Positions 45,831 to 55,346 are shown, counted from the stretch's first letter. The stretch: 64,000 nt of DNA from Streptomyces sp. NBC_00193 (GCF_026342735.1 NZ_JAPEMM010000001.1:6076001-6140000), one strand, 5' to 3'. A program made the numbers and translations. The notes: generated by a model from the sequence alone, not told the origin.

Positions 45831-48082
45831 TAGGGGGCCGCCTGGTCCGGGGCGGACGCCTCCGGGGCGGACGTGCGGGACGCGAGCAGCAGGGCGATGT
45901 CGTCCGGCCGGTCCGTGGAGTGCCCCGGCTCGGCGACCAGCCGGTCCGCCGTCTCGGTCAGCGGGGCGGGACCGGCGTCCGCCAGTGCGGCGCGCAGCCG
46001 CTCCACACCCTCGTCGATGTCCGTGCCCGGGCTCTCCACCAGCCCGTCGGTGTACAGGGCGAGCACCGCCCCCGGCTCGATCCTCAGCCGGGTCACCGGG
46101 TACGTGGCTTCGGCGTCGATGCCGAGCACCATCCCGCCCGGCAGGTCCAGCACCTCCGTCCGGCCGCCCGGATGCCGCAGCAGCGGCTGGGGGTGCCCGG
46201 CCCGGACGGCGAGGGCGAGGCCGGACGCCGGGTCGAGCAGGACGTAGCAACAGCTGGCGAACTGACCCGGGTCGAGGTCGATGAGCAGCTCGTTCGTGCC
46301 GCGCATCACCTGTTCCGGCGTATTGCCGCCGAGCGTGAAGGCCCGTACGGCGCTGCGCAGTTGCCCCATGGTGGCCGCGGCCGCCACCCCGTGGCCCTGG
46401 ACGTCGCCGATGACCAGGGCGAGCCGCCCGTCGCGCGCATCGATGACGTCGTACCAGTCGCCGCCGACGTCCATCCCGGCGGTGCCGGGCAGGTACCGCG
46501 CCACCGTGACCACGTTCTCGCGCACCGGCAGCCGGTGCGGGAGCAGCGCCGCCTGGAGCCCGCGGGCCAGCGCCGATTCGCTGTCGTAGCGCCGGGCCCG
46601 CTCCAGCGCCTGCGCGATCAGCCCGGCCAGCGCGGTGAGCACCGTACGCTCCTCCGGGCTGAACCCGCGCGGGGCGTCGAAGCCGAGGATGCACGAGCCG
46701 ACGGGCCGGCCGGAGGCGATCAGGGGGAGGAAGGCCCGGGCGCCGACATCGGCGTCCAGCTCGATTCCCGGATAGGCGGCGGCCAACTGCTGCATCGACT
46801 CGAAGAACATCGGACGGCCCGAGGTGAGGGTCTCCACCCCGGGGAGCCGCACGTCCAGCGCGACCCCGTCGAACCGGTCGAGGAAACCCCGGGGGAAGCC
46901 GGTCTCCCACGCCAGGTGCAGATGGCCCTCGCCGAGCAGGTAGATCGCCAACTGGCGCCCGCCGAAGGCCGGGAGCAGCTCGTCGGTGACCACCATCGAC
47001 ACCTGGCGGGCGGTCACCGCCTCGGTCAGCGCGATCGCCAGTGCCACCGGCCGGTACAGGGCCGAAGCCCGGTCGGCGGGCGAACCCAGGCCCGGTGAAC
47101 CGAACCCCGTGCCGGGCCGCATCAGTGACTCGGGTGCGTACGTGGGTGGTTCGGCCTCGGCGATGGTGACGGTGACCCCGTCGATCCCGGGATGCAGGCC
47201 CACCGACAGCCAGCGCGGGGAGGGTTCGGGTCCGCGCCGGGCCGCTTGGAAGTGCACGGGGGCGGGGGAGAGGAACACGGCCCGGAAGTGGTCCTCGTAG
47301 GCGGGGTGTCCGAGCCAGGGGAGTGCTTCCCACAGCATCCGCCCGGAGAGTTCCGCCCCGTCGGAGCCGAGCAGGGTCGTGGCGGCGGCGCGGGCGCGGG
47401 AGTTGGCGAAGCCGATCACGCCCTGGCGGTCCACGGACAGGACGGCCAGGTCCAGCCGGTCCACGGCGGCGCGGGCGCCCTCGGCGGGGCCGCGCGCGGT
47501 ACTGCCTGCCGTACCGCCTGCCGTGACGTCCGCCGGGCTGCCCGCCGGGCCCGGATCGGGGAAGCACAACGGTTCGCCCTCCCACGTCACCGTGGCCCCG
47601 CCCGCGGCGAGCGCGGCCAGTTCCCCGGCCAGCCGGGTGGCCACCGCGCGCAGCCGCTTCCGGTCGCCGGGCCCGACCGGGACGCCGGGGGTCGCGGGGC
47701 GCAGCACCACGAGGACGCCGTAGCGCTCGCGGCCGCGGGTGACGGGCTCGTAGAGCGAGCCGAACGGGAACGGCAGCCCGGCCATCAGCTGGGGGAAGCG
47801 CCGCATCGCCGATTCCGCGTCGGGCAGGTGCACGGACTGGCCGGACCGGTAGGCCTCGGCGACGGGGTACGGGCGGTTCATGTGCATCCGCCACCACGGG
47901 CGGAACAGCGGACCCGGGATCCCGGTCACGGCCGCCATCAGCAGCAGCCCCTCGGTGCCGGAGCGCAGGTAGACCCCGCCCGCGTACCCGCCGGCGGCCC
48001 CCACGGCATCGAGAGCGGCCCGCGCGAGTGTCCGGGCCGTGGCGTCGGTGACGGGGCCGCCGGTGTCCGGTCTCGCCGTCAT
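45830..48082 (-). CDS. GAF-PAS-GAF-SpoIIE phosphatase
   Basis: 750 residues. A GAF-like sensor (about 15-150), a PAS domain (about 195-315, VDRQGVIGFANSRA), a second GAF (about 345-490) and a SpoIIE-type PP2C domain (about 515-735: GGDWYDVIDARDGRLALVIGDVQGHG, in parts, ALYTDGLVESPG and RPDDIALLLAS). The aspartates for two metal ions are intact. Unlike the protein at 2961 it has no HATPase, so it should act only as a phosphatase on an anti-anti-sigma factor. The ATG at 48082 was chosen; GGAAGG sits directly before it, and GTG codons 30-40 bases downstream are possible alternatives. Confidence 0.87.
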   Translation of the reverse strand: MTARPDTGGPVTDATARTLARAALDAVGAAGGYAGGVYLRSGTEGLLLMAAVTGIPGPLFRPWWRMHMNRPYPVAEAYRSGQSVHLPDAESAMRRFPQLMAGLPFPFGSLYEPVTRGRERYGVLVVLRPATPGVPVGPGDRKRLRAVATRLAGELAALAAGGATVTWEGEPLCFPDPGPAGSPADVTAGGTAGSTARGPAEGARAAVDRLDLAVLSVDRQGVIGFANSRARAAATTLLGSDGAELSGRMLWEALPWLGHPAYEDHFRAVFLSPAPVHFQAARRGPEPSPRWLSVGLHPGIDGVTVTIAEAEPPTYAPESLMRPGTGFGSPGLGSPADRASALYRPVALAIALTEAVTARQVSMVVTDELLPAFGGRQLAIYLLGEGHLHLAWETGFPRGFLDRFDGVALDVRLPGVETLTSGRPMFFESMQQLAAAYPGIELDADVGARAFLPLIASGRPVGSCILGFDAPRGFSPEERTVLTALAGLIAQALERARRYDSESALARGLQAALLPHRLPVRENVVTVARYLPGTAGMDVGGDWYDVIDARDGRLALVIGDVQGHGVAAAATMGQLRSAVRAFTLGGNTPEQVMRGTNELLIDLDPGQFASCCYVLLDPASGLALAVRAGHPQPLLRHPGGRTEVLDLPGGMVLGIDAEATYPVTRLRIEPGAVLALYTDGLVESPGTDIDEGVERLRAALADAGPAPLTETADRLVAEPGHSTDRPDDIALLLASRTSAPEASAPDQAAP

Positions 48083-48185
48083 CCTTCCAGAATGCCCTCG
48101 GGGCGGTCCTTCCGCACACCCCCTGGAAGCCCTCCATCGCCATCGGATCCGAATATCGGACGCATGGCGGCGCAATCACCGTTCC

Positions 48186-48527
48186 GTGACCCGGCACGGA
48201 CTGGTGGTAACCACCTCCACCGCACGACTGCTCAGATCGGAACTGGGCCTGCAGATCAGGGCGGTTGAGTCGGGGCCGCACGGTGGTGACCAGCAGATCG
48301 GCTCGATGGTGATTTCCGGCGATGTCACCTCGCTCGTATTCTTCTGGGACCCCCTGTGGGCCGCCCCGCACGTACACGACGTACTCGCCCTCGTACGTAT
48401 CGCAGTGATCCGAAATATCCCCGTCGCCTTGAATCCGGCGAGTGCGGAGGCGATGTCCGAGGACGGTTTCTCCCTCGAAAGTCAGTCGGCCGCAGGCCCG
48501 CTCGCGGTCGCCGTCCGCCCCCGGTAG
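48186..48527 (+). pseudogene. mgsA: Methylglyoxal synthase lacking its N-terminal part
   Basis: 113 codons from a GTG. HGLVVTTSTARLLRSELGL, ESGPHGGDQQIG (with the catalytic Asp) and FFWDPLWAAPHVHDVLALVR (with the Asp and His of the active site) match MgsA, followed by IPVALNPASAEAM. The family is about 150 residues and begins with an IALVAHD(N/H) segment carrying further active-site residues; here the preceding 100 bases contain nothing like it in any frame. The reaction (dihydroxyacetone phosphate to methylglyoxal) would probably be lost. Its 3' end overlaps the end of the MFS gene by 46 bases. It lies near glycerol/DHA genes, which share the substrate. Confidence 0.6.
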
Positions 48528-49936
48528 CCCGCGATCACGGCGACGGCCGCAAGCAACAGCACCACGGCAGCCGCGCGCAGGGCCGACCCCATGGCGTCCG
48601 TGAAGACCGCGACCTGCGCGGCGTCCCGCGGCACCCCGTGGAACCGGGAGGCCAGCACCGTGCCGACCACCGCCACCCCGAGCGCCGCGCCGAGCTCCCG
48701 GGCGGCGGTGTTCAGGCCGGAACCCAGCCCCGCCTGGTGCGCGGGCAGCTCGCAGACCACGGTGAGGGTCAGCGCGGGCGCGCAGAGACCGGTGCCCGCC
48801 GACAGCACCAGCAGGTAGAGCGCGTAGAGGGCGTACGGGGTGCCCGCGTCGGCGGTGGAGACCAGCAGCAGGCCGCCGCCGATCAGGCCGAGCCCCGAAC
48901 CGACGGGCAGCCGGGGCCCGGTCCGTTCCTGGATCCGGGCGCCCAGCCTGGGCACCAGGGCCATGCCGAGGGTCAGCGGCACGATCGCGAGGCCCGCCCG
49001 GGCCGGGGAGAAGCCCTTGGCGTACTGGAGGTACTGGGCGTTGACGAAGAACAGCGCGAAGAGCCCGAAGAAGGCGGCTCCGATGCCCAGTGCCCCGGCC
49101 CGCAGCCTGCGCGAGGCGAAGATCCGCGGGTCCAGCAGCGGACGGGCGGCCCGCAGCGCGTGGCCGGTGAAGACGGCGAGCAGCACCGCGCCCGCACCGA
49201 AGGCGCCCAGGACGCGCGCCGAGCCCCAGCCGTACGAGGGCCCCTCGATGATCGCGTAGACCACTGCGAAGAGCGCCCCCGCGAGCAGGGCCGCCCCCGC
49301 CGGATCGACGGCGGCGTCGGTGCGCGCGGGCGTACGGGGCACCGTGCGGGCGACCGCCAGCGCGAGCAGTGCGCCGAGCGGGACGACGGCCCAGAACAGG
49401 GCCCGCCAGGTGAGGTACTGCCCGGCGAGCCCGCCGCCGACGTTGCCCGCCAGGCCCCCGAGGCCGGCGGACAGCGTCCAGGTGGCCAGGGCCCGGCCGC
49501 GCAGCTCGGGCGGGGACAGGTGGACCAGGACCGACATCGTGGCGGGCATGATCAGGGCCGCTCCCGCCCCGCACAGCCCGCGCCCGGCGATCAGCACGGC
49601 CGGACCGGCGGCGACCGCACTGACCGCCCCGCCGGCCGCGAACAGGCCGAGCCCGGCGAGCAGGGCGCCCTTGCGGCCGTACCGGTCGCCGAGGGCGCCG
49701 GCCGGGATCAGTAGGGCCGCGAAGACGATGACGTAGGCGTCGACCGCCCACAGCAGCTGACCGGAGGTGGGGTGCAGGCTGGACGCGGCGAGTTGCGGGA
49801 TCAGCAGGTTCACGGCGGCGACCATGCCCTGGGCCACCAGGACGCAGGCGCACAGGACGAGCAGGGCGGTGCGGGTCAGCGCGGGGGCCGGGGTCGGTTC
49901 GCTCGGTCGGTCTGTGAGGGAGGCATGGCGGAGCAC
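48482..49936 (-). CDS. MFS drug-exporter (DHA2, 14-segment type)
   Basis: 484 residues with about 14 membrane segments. Motif A is GDRYGRKGALLAGLGLF, and GRGLCGAGAALIMPATMSVL and TAARELGAALGVAVVGTVLA are typical of the DHA2 drug:proton antiporters. GTG start at 49936 follows GAGGAGGAG by 4-6 bases. Divergent from a LysR regulator, which likely controls it. Substrate unknown. Confidence 0.87.
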   Translation of the reverse strand: MLRHASLTDRPSEPTPAPALTRTALLVLCACVLVAQGMVAAVNLLIPQLAASSLHPTSGQLLWAVDAYVIVFAALLIPAGALGDRYGRKGALLAGLGLFAAGGAVSAVAAGPAVLIAGRGLCGAGAALIMPATMSVLVHLSPPELRGRALATWTLSAGLGGLAGNVGGGLAGQYLTWRALFWAVVPLGALLALAVARTVPRTPARTDAAVDPAGAALLAGALFAVVYAIIEGPSYGWGSARVLGAFGAGAVLLAVFTGHALRAARPLLDPRIFASRRLRAGALGIGAAFFGLFALFFVNAQYLQYAKGFSPARAGLAIVPLTLGMALVPRLGARIQERTGPRLPVGSGLGLIGGGLLLVSTADAGTPYALYALYLLVLSAGTGLCAPALTLTVVCELPAHQAGLGSGLNTAARELGAALGVAVVGTVLASRFHGVPRDAAQVAVFTDAMGSALRAAAVVLLLAAVAVIAGYRGRTATASGPAAD

Positions 49937-50028
49937 GGCTCCTCCTCGGAGTCGGTGGGGCGGTGGGGTGTGCTCTCACCGTAGGGTTGGCGTGACCTGC
50001 TTTCCAGTGCAAGTTCTGCAAGGGATCC

Positions 50029-51015
50029 ATGCGCGTGACGCAATCCGGCGGACCCGCCCTCTCGGGCTTCGACCTGAACCTCCTCGTCGCCCTGGACGTT
50101 CTCCTGGAGGAATCGAGCGTGTCCCGGGCCGCGGCCCGGCTCCACCTGTCCGAGCCGGCGATGAGCCGCACCCTCGGCCGGATCCGCGCGGCACTCGGCG
50201 ACCCCGTCCTGGTCCGCGCGGGCCGCGGCATGGTTCCCACCCCGCACGCCCTCGCCGTGCAGGGTGAGGTCCGGGCCGTCGTGGAGCGGGCCCGTGCGCT
50301 GTTCCTGGCCGGCGGCCGGGTCGACCTCTCGACACTGACCCGTACCTTCACCGTGCTGGCCAACGAGGCCTTCACCGCCGTCTACGCCGCCGCACTCCTC
50401 GACCGGGTCGCCCGGGAGGCGCCCGGGGTGCGGCTGCGCTTCCTGGCGGAGAGCCACATCGACGTGCCGGCGCTGCGCGAGGGCGTCGCCGACCTGGAAC
50501 TCGGCATGATCGACACCCGGTCCCCCGAGGTCCGGGTCGAGCACCTCGCCGACGAGCGCATGCTGGCCGTCGTGCGCCCCGGACACCCGCTGCTGCGGGG
50601 GCCGGTCACCGCGCGCCGGTTCGCCGCCGCCCGGCACCTGATCGTCTCCCGGCGCGGCCGGCTGGAAGGCCCCGTGGACACCGCCCTCGCCGAACATGGC
50701 CTGACCCGGCAGGTGGTGGGCAGCGTCGGCACCTTCCCCGCCTCCCTCTTCGTGCTCCGCGAGGGCGACCTCGTGGGCCTGATCACCAGTCAGGCCGGGC
50801 CGCTCGCCACCGCGTTGGGGCTGGAGCTCTTCGAGATCCCCCTCACCCTGCCGCCGCTCCCCTTCGGCATGGCCTGGCACCCGCGCCACGACGCGGATCC
50901 CGCACACGCCTGGCTGCGCGACTGCGCCCGCGCGCTGCTGCGCCCGGAGGCGGAGACCGGCGGGGGCCCGCCAGTCGGCCGATCGGCCGAGAACCGGCCG
51001 GGACCGGGGGGCTGA
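50029..51015 (+). CDS. LysR-family transcriptional regulator
   Basis: 328 residues. The N-terminal HTH is LNLLVALDVLLEESSVSRAAARLHLSEPAMSRTLGRIRAAL (in parts), with a normal substrate-binding domain to about 300 and a Gly/Pro-rich tail. The ATG follows AAGGG closely. It is divergent from the MFS gene over 92 bases, the standard LysR arrangement for local activation. The intergenic region contains a TGACC...  type AT-poor stretch without a clear T-N11-A box. Confidence 0.88.
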   Translation: MRVTQSGGPALSGFDLNLLVALDVLLEESSVSRAAARLHLSEPAMSRTLGRIRAALGDPVLVRAGRGMVPTPHALAVQGEVRAVVERARALFLAGGRVDLSTLTRTFTVLANEAFTAVYAAALLDRVAREAPGVRLRFLAESHIDVPALREGVADLELGMIDTRSPEVRVEHLADERMLAVVRPGHPLLRGPVTARRFAAARHLIVSRRGRLEGPVDTALAEHGLTRQVVGSVGTFPASLFVLREGDLVGLITSQAGPLATALGLELFEIPLTLPPLPFGMAWHPRHDADPAHAWLRDCARALLRPEAETGGGPPVGRSAENRPGPGG

Positions 51016-51067
51016 AAGTCCCTGCCGGTCAGGGACTTCGACCGGCTGCCGTTGCACTTCGGACTGC

Positions 51068-51084
51068 TTAGGTTTGCCTTAGTG
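51068..51084 (+). promoter_or_regulatory. Candidate iron box (DmdR/IdeR type) upstream of feoA
   Basis: TTAGGTTTGCCTTAGTG (51068-51084) resembles the actinobacterial iron-repressor consensus TTAGGTTAGGCTNACCTAA in its left half and centre. It sits 20 bases before the feoA start, in the only TA-rich stretch of the gap, which fits repression by iron. Confidence 0.55.
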
Positions 51085-51104
51085 GATTCGAACAAGGAGG
51101 TCCG

Positions 51105-51332
51105 GTGCCGTCGCTCAACGACAGCCGTCCAGGGACGACCGTACGCATCACGGGGATCGACCCCGGACAGGCCGGCGGGAGCCGGCGCCGGCTCCTGGAG
51201 TTCGGCTTCGTACCGGGCGCGGACGTCACCGTGATCGCCCGGGGTGCCACCGGAGGCCTGCTCGTCGGGCTCGGTGACACCCGGGTCGCGCTGGACACCC
51301 GTACCGCCGGACGGCTGAGGTGCGCCGGATGA
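51105..51332 (+). CDS. feoA: Ferrous iron transport protein A
   Basis: 75 residues with an SH3-like FeoA fold: GTTVRITGIDPGQAGGSRRRLLEFGFVPGADVTVIARG (in parts) and ALDTRTAGRL. FeoA is a small cytoplasmic partner of FeoB. GTG start with a perfect AAGGAGGT 4 bases upstream; its stop overlaps the feoB ATG (ATGA). Confidence 0.9.
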   Translation: MPSLNDSRPGTTVRITGIDPGQAGGSRRRLLEFGFVPGADVTVIARGATGGLLVGLGDTRVALDTRTAGRLRCAG

Positions 51333-53500
51333 GCTGTCACGCCACCGGGGCCGGGGCCGGTGCGACCGCCACCGCGGAGCGGCCTGCCGGTACGCCGTTC
51401 GTCGCCCTCGCCGGCAATCCCAACGTCGGCAAGTCGACCCTCTTCAACGCCCTCACCGGCGCCCGTCAGCGCGTCGGCAACTGGCCCGGCAAGACCGTCT
51501 CCGTCGCCCAGGGCGACTGGCGCACCGCGGGCGCCGGCCGCCCGCTGCGCGTCGCCGACCTGCCCGGTTCGTACAGCCTGCTGCCCGACTCCCCGGACGA
51601 GGCGCTGGTGCGCGACGTGCTGACCGCACCGGAGGGGGAGCGGCCCGACGCGGTGGTCTTCGCGCTCGACGCGGCCAACCCGGCCCGCAACCTGTACCTG
51701 CTCTCGCAGATCCTCGACACCGACATCCCCGTCGTGGTCGCGCTCACCATGACCGACGTCGCCGCCCGGCGCGGCGCGTCCCCCGCCCCCGACGCGCTGG
51801 CCCGCGAGCTCGCGCTGCCCGTCGTACGGGTGGAGGGGCGCACCGGGACCGGGCTGGACCAGCTCGCCGACGCGGTGGGCGAAGCCCTGGACGCGGCGGC
51901 CCCGCTCCCCGGGCGGAAATCCGCCTGGGCAGCCGGCTCGCCCGTGGCAGCCGAACTGGCGGAGCTGGCCGCGGCGGCCTCCGGGCAGACCCCGCACCCC
52001 GCCCGGTGGCTGGCCGTGAGTCTGCTCTGCGGGGAGCGGCCGCCCGCGGTCCCGGCGGCGCTGGCCGAGCGGGCAGGAGCGGCGGCGGGCCGCCTCGCCG
52101 CGGCCGCGGCGGCGGCCGCAGGGGTGGGTTCCACCGACGCTGACCTCGACGCCGACCTCGATGCCGACATAGACGCCGAACTCCTCGTCGCCGAGGCCCG
52201 CTACGCCTGGGCGCACGCCGTCATCGAACGCGCTGCGCCCCGCCCGGCCGGGGCCCGGCCCACCCTCACCGACCGGGTGGACCGGCTGCTGCTGTCCCGC
52301 GGCTTCGGCATCCCGTTCTTCCTCGCCGTCATGTGGGGCGTCTTCCAGGCCACCACCGCCCTGGCCAAACCGCTCCAGGACGGCCTCGGCGACTTCGTCT
52401 CCGGGCCCGTCAGCGGTGGAGCCGACCGGCTCCTGGAAGCCGTCCGCGCGCCCGGCTGGCTGACCGGACTGCTGGTCGACGGCCTGATCAACGGAGTGGG
52501 CCAACTGCTCACCTTCGTCCCGCTGATGATCATCATGTTCCTGCTGCTGGCCCTGCTGGAGGACTCCGGCTACTTCGCCCGCGCAGCGTTCGTCGCCGAC
52601 CGCCTGATGCGCACGCTGAGGCTGCCCGGCCGCGCCTTCCTGCCGCTCGTCGTCGGCTTCGGCTGCAACGTCCCCGCCCTCGCCGGCACCCGGATCCTCA
52701 ACCGCCGTTCGCACCGGCTGCTCGTCGGCCTGCTCATCCCGTACATGAGCTGCACCGCCCGCCTCGCGGTCTACGTGATGATCGCGGGCGTCTTCTTCGG
52801 CTCGAACTCCGGCACCGTCGTCTTCTTCCTCTACGTCGCCTCCGTGCTGCTGGTCGTCGGTATGGGCCTGATCCTGCGGCCCCTGCTGTTCCGGGACATG
52901 AAGGAGGAACCGCTCGTCCTGGAGCTGCCCCCGTACCGGCTGCCCACCCTGCGGGTCACCGGAGCGCAGGTCTGGCAGAAGCTCGCCGCCTTCCTGCGCA
53001 CCGCCGGCGGCATCATCGTCGCCAGCGCGGCCGGCGTCTGGCTCCTCATGGCGATCCCCGCCGCGGTCGGCCACGGAGGTTTCGGCAAGGTCGACGTCGA
53101 ACAGAGCGTGTTCGGTACGGTCACCCGCGCCACGGCGCCCCTCGTGGCCCCGGCCGGCTTCGGCGACTGGCACGCAACGGCGGCGCTGGGCACCGGCCTG
53201 ATCGCCAAGGAGGGCGTGATCTCCACCCTCGCCCAGACCTACTCGGCCGAGGAGGACGGCGATCCCAAGCTCACGGCGAGCCTGCACGCCACCTTCGAGG
53301 AGTCCTCCGGCGGGCACCAGCGGGCGGCCGCCCTGGCCTTCCTGGTCTTCATCCTCGCCTACACCCCCTGCTTCGCCACCCTGGCCGCGCAGCGGGCCGA
53401 GATCGGCACCCGGCTGACCGTCATCGGCTTCGGCATCCAACTGGCGGCGGCCTGGCTGCTGGCCGTCGGGGTCTTCCAGATCGCGAGGCTGGTGTGGTGA
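51329..53500 (+). CDS. feoB: Ferrous iron transporter FeoB
   Basis: 723 residues. The G domain has G1 GNPNVGKS (29-36), G3 DLPGSYSLL and G4 TMTD (a TxxD variant of the usual NxxD), then a helical GDI-like segment with an Asp-rich repeat (DADLDADLDADIDAE). The membrane part has about eight to nine segments with the FeoB gate signatures VGFGCNVPALAGTR and AYTPCFATLAA. It imports Fe2+ under GTP control. Overlaps feoA and the FeoC-like gene by four bases at either end, so one transcript. Confidence 0.93.
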   Translation: MSCHATGAGAGATATAERPAGTPFVALAGNPNVGKSTLFNALTGARQRVGNWPGKTVSVAQGDWRTAGAGRPLRVADLPGSYSLLPDSPDEALVRDVLTAPEGERPDAVVFALDAANPARNLYLLSQILDTDIPVVVALTMTDVAARRGASPAPDALARELALPVVRVEGRTGTGLDQLADAVGEALDAAAPLPGRKSAWAAGSPVAAELAELAAAASGQTPHPARWLAVSLLCGERPPAVPAALAERAGAAAGRLAAAAAAAAGVGSTDADLDADLDADIDAELLVAEARYAWAHAVIERAAPRPAGARPTLTDRVDRLLLSRGFGIPFFLAVMWGVFQATTALAKPLQDGLGDFVSGPVSGGADRLLEAVRAPGWLTGLLVDGLINGVGQLLTFVPLMIIMFLLLALLEDSGYFARAAFVADRLMRTLRLPGRAFLPLVVGFGCNVPALAGTRILNRRSHRLLVGLLIPYMSCTARLAVYVMIAGVFFGSNSGTVVFFLYVASVLLVVGMGLILRPLLFRDMKEEPLVLELPPYRLPTLRVTGAQVWQKLAAFLRTAGGIIVASAAGVWLLMAIPAAVGHGGFGKVDVEQSVFGTVTRATAPLVAPAGFGDWHATAALGTGLIAKEGVISTLAQTYSAEEDGDPKLTASLHATFEESSGGHQRAAALAFLVFILAYTPCFATLAAQRAEIGTRLTVIGFGIQLAAAWLLAVGVFQIARLVW

Positions 53501-53907
53501 ACAGGATCGATGGGGCAGGTGGTTCAGGCGGGACAGACAGGACAAAGGGGGCCGGCGGGGGCGCCACCGCCACCGGAATGGGACCGGGACCCGGCATGCT
53601 GCGCCGCCTGCTGCGCGCCTTCGAGGAGGCGGCCCCGGGCGAGGGGCTCGCGCAGATCGCGGACCGGCTGGGCATCGACCGGGCCGAGGCGGCCGACCTC
53701 GCCGCGTACTGGGTCCGCAAGGGCCGGCTGCGCCGCGAGGAGATCGGCACCGTGGACTGCTCGGGCTGCTTCTTCGCCTCGCGGGGATGCACGACCTGCC
53801 CCGACGGCTCCACCGCCGTCCCGCGGCCGACCCTGGTCGCCCTGACACCCGTACGTCCGTCACGGCCGGGGGATCCGCACGGCCGGCGCGCTACCGGCGG
53901 GCGGTGA
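53497..53907 (+). CDS. FeoC-like winged-helix protein with Cys cluster
   Basis: 136 residues. A Gly-rich lead (1-33) is followed by a winged helix (LRRLLRAFEEAAPGEGLAQIADRLGIDRAEAADLAAYWVRKGRLRR, in parts) and CSGCFFASRGCTTC, a Cys cluster of the kind FeoC uses to bind an iron-sulfur cluster. FeoC is thought to modulate FeoB or regulate the operon. The GTG overlaps the feoB stop (GTGA); an internal ATG at 53596 could be the real start of the domain. Confidence 0.8.
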   Translation: MNRIDGAGGSGGTDRTKGAGGGATATGMGPGPGMLRRLLRAFEEAAPGEGLAQIADRLGIDRAEAADLAAYWVRKGRLRREEIGTVDCSGCFFASRGCTTCPDGSTAVPRPTLVALTPVRPSRPGDPHGRRATGGR

Positions 53908-54445
53908 CGCTGCCGCCGCCGGCCTCTCCCCGGGGCCGGTGCCGCTTCGCGTAGGACCAGGTCACCGCGGTCATCAGGGCAGGTATGGCGAGCAGTGGGG
54001 CGAACACGAAGCCCCAGACGGTCTGCGCCGTACCGCTCGCCAGGTACGTCTGGCTTTCGACGGTGAAGAGGACCACGAGTTGCCACAGGGTCCCCAGGAC
54101 CAGGATGCCCGAGGCCGTCCAGGCCAGCGGGGCGAGGACCTCGGGGCTCATCGGCCGCCACCGGTCGCTGACCAGCAGGAGCGGTGACAAGGCGGCCAGT
54201 TCGGCGAGGACGGCCAGTCCGAGGACGTAGGCGATGCCCCAGCCCGGGATGCCGTAGGCCTCGCGCAGCACCTGGTCGCTGTAGCCCACGTAGACACCGG
54301 ATGCCATGGCGATGCGCCACAGGCCGGACGGGACGGCGCGCAGGGCGATGGCGTGGGCGGCGCGCCGGGCCCAGGCCGGCGCGGGCTCGGGCGCGGGCTC
54401 GGGCGACGGTACGGAGGAGGGGAGGGGGCTGCTCGCTGTCGTCAT
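53891..54445 (-). CDS. Hypothetical membrane protein
   Basis: 184 residues. An Ala/Pro-rich N-terminus (1-35) precedes roughly four membrane segments (around WGIAYVLGLAVLAELAALSPLLL, LAWTASGILVLGTLWQLVVLF and TVWGFVFAPLLAIPALMTAVTW, in parts). No family recognised; it loosely resembles small polytopic proteins of unknown function. It converges with and overlaps the FeoC-like gene by 17 bases. Confidence 0.7.
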   Translation of the reverse strand: MTTASSPLPSSVPSPEPAPEPAPAWARRAAHAIALRAVPSGLWRIAMASGVYVGYSDQVLREAYGIPGWGIAYVLGLAVLAELAALSPLLLVSDRWRPMSPEVLAPLAWTASGILVLGTLWQLVVLFTVESQTYLASGTAQTVWGFVFAPLLAIPALMTAVTWSYAKRHRPRGEAGGGSVTARR

Positions 54446-54626
54446 GGGTACAGGCTGGCCGTGGGCAGGGCGGCCGCGCGTCGCCCCCGCGGGCGGACCT
54501 CGTCCGTCCGGCGGACGAGGGCGCGGCCCCGTACGCCGTACGGACTGATCCGAACGCCTCCCCCGTCCGGGGGAGCTCCGGGGTGGGGGCCGTCGGCCGG
54601 GGCCGCGGGCGGGCAGGCTTGCGGAC

Positions 54627-55346
54627 ATGCGACAGCAGTACGACACCACGTCAACGCCCCCGCCGGCCTTCTCGGTCGCCGATGCCTTCACCCTGCGCAC
54701 CGCCCTGGACGCCCTCGGCGGCGTCCGCGGCCTCGACACCCTCGACATGGCCTGCGGACACGGCAGCACCACCCGGATGCTGGCGAGCGGCGGGGCCCGC
54801 AGGACGGTGGGCGTCGACAGTTGCCCCGAGCGCATCCGCCGGGCCCGGGAGACCGGCGCGGACCTCGCGCACGCCGTCGAGTACGTGGTCGCGGACGCGG
54901 CCGCCGGCATGCCGGCCCTGGGGCCGTTCGACCTGGCGACCGCCGTGTACCTCTTCAACCAGGCCCACGACCGCACCGCCCTGCACGCCATGTTCCGCGC
55001 GGTGCGCGCCAACCTGCGCCCCGGCGGGCGGCTGCTCGCCATCGTGCCGAACCCGGGGGCCTTCCCCTACGCGGACTGGGCCCCGTACGGGATCAGCGTC
55101 GTCGAGCGCTCTCCCGGCGGGGACGCCCCCCTGCTGCGGGCCCGGCTGGAGACCGACCCGCCGGTGCCGTTCGAATGCCGCGAGTGGGCCCACGCCGACT
55201 TCGCGGAGGCCGCCGCCGACGCCGGCTTCGCCACCGTCACCTGGCAGCCGACCCGGACTCCGCCCGCGTGCGAGACCCGGGACGAGACCTACTGGGCCCG
55301 CTACCGCACGGCCCCCGTCGGCTCCCTGATGAACTGCGTGGCCTGA
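54627..55346 (+). CDS. Class I SAM-dependent methyltransferase
   Basis: 239 residues. Motif I LDMACGHGSTTRMLASGG, motif II VGVDSCPERI, acidic loop ADAAAGMPALGPFDLATAVYLFN and LRPGGRLLAIVPN. Typical small-molecule O- or N-methyltransferase; substrate unknown. The ATG is taken as first start, with no strong ribosome site, so leaderless translation is possible. The stop lies within a 17-base tandem repeat. Confidence 0.83.
   Translation: MRQQYDTTSTPPPAFSVADAFTLRTALDALGGVRGLDTLDMACGHGSTTRMLASGGARRTVGVDSCPERIRRARETGADLAHAVEYVVADAAAGMPALGPFDLATAVYLFNQAHDRTALHAMFRAVRANLRPGGRLLAIVPNPGAFPYADWAPYGISVVERSPGGDAPLLRARLETDPPVPFECREWAHADFAEAAADAGFATVTWQPTRTPPACETRDETYWARYRTAPVGSLMNCVA

Noticed and set aside
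45768..50375. A 1535-codon open frame on the minus strand
   Set aside because: It overlaps the SpoIIE, MFS and LysR genes in shifted frames and has no recognisable domain.
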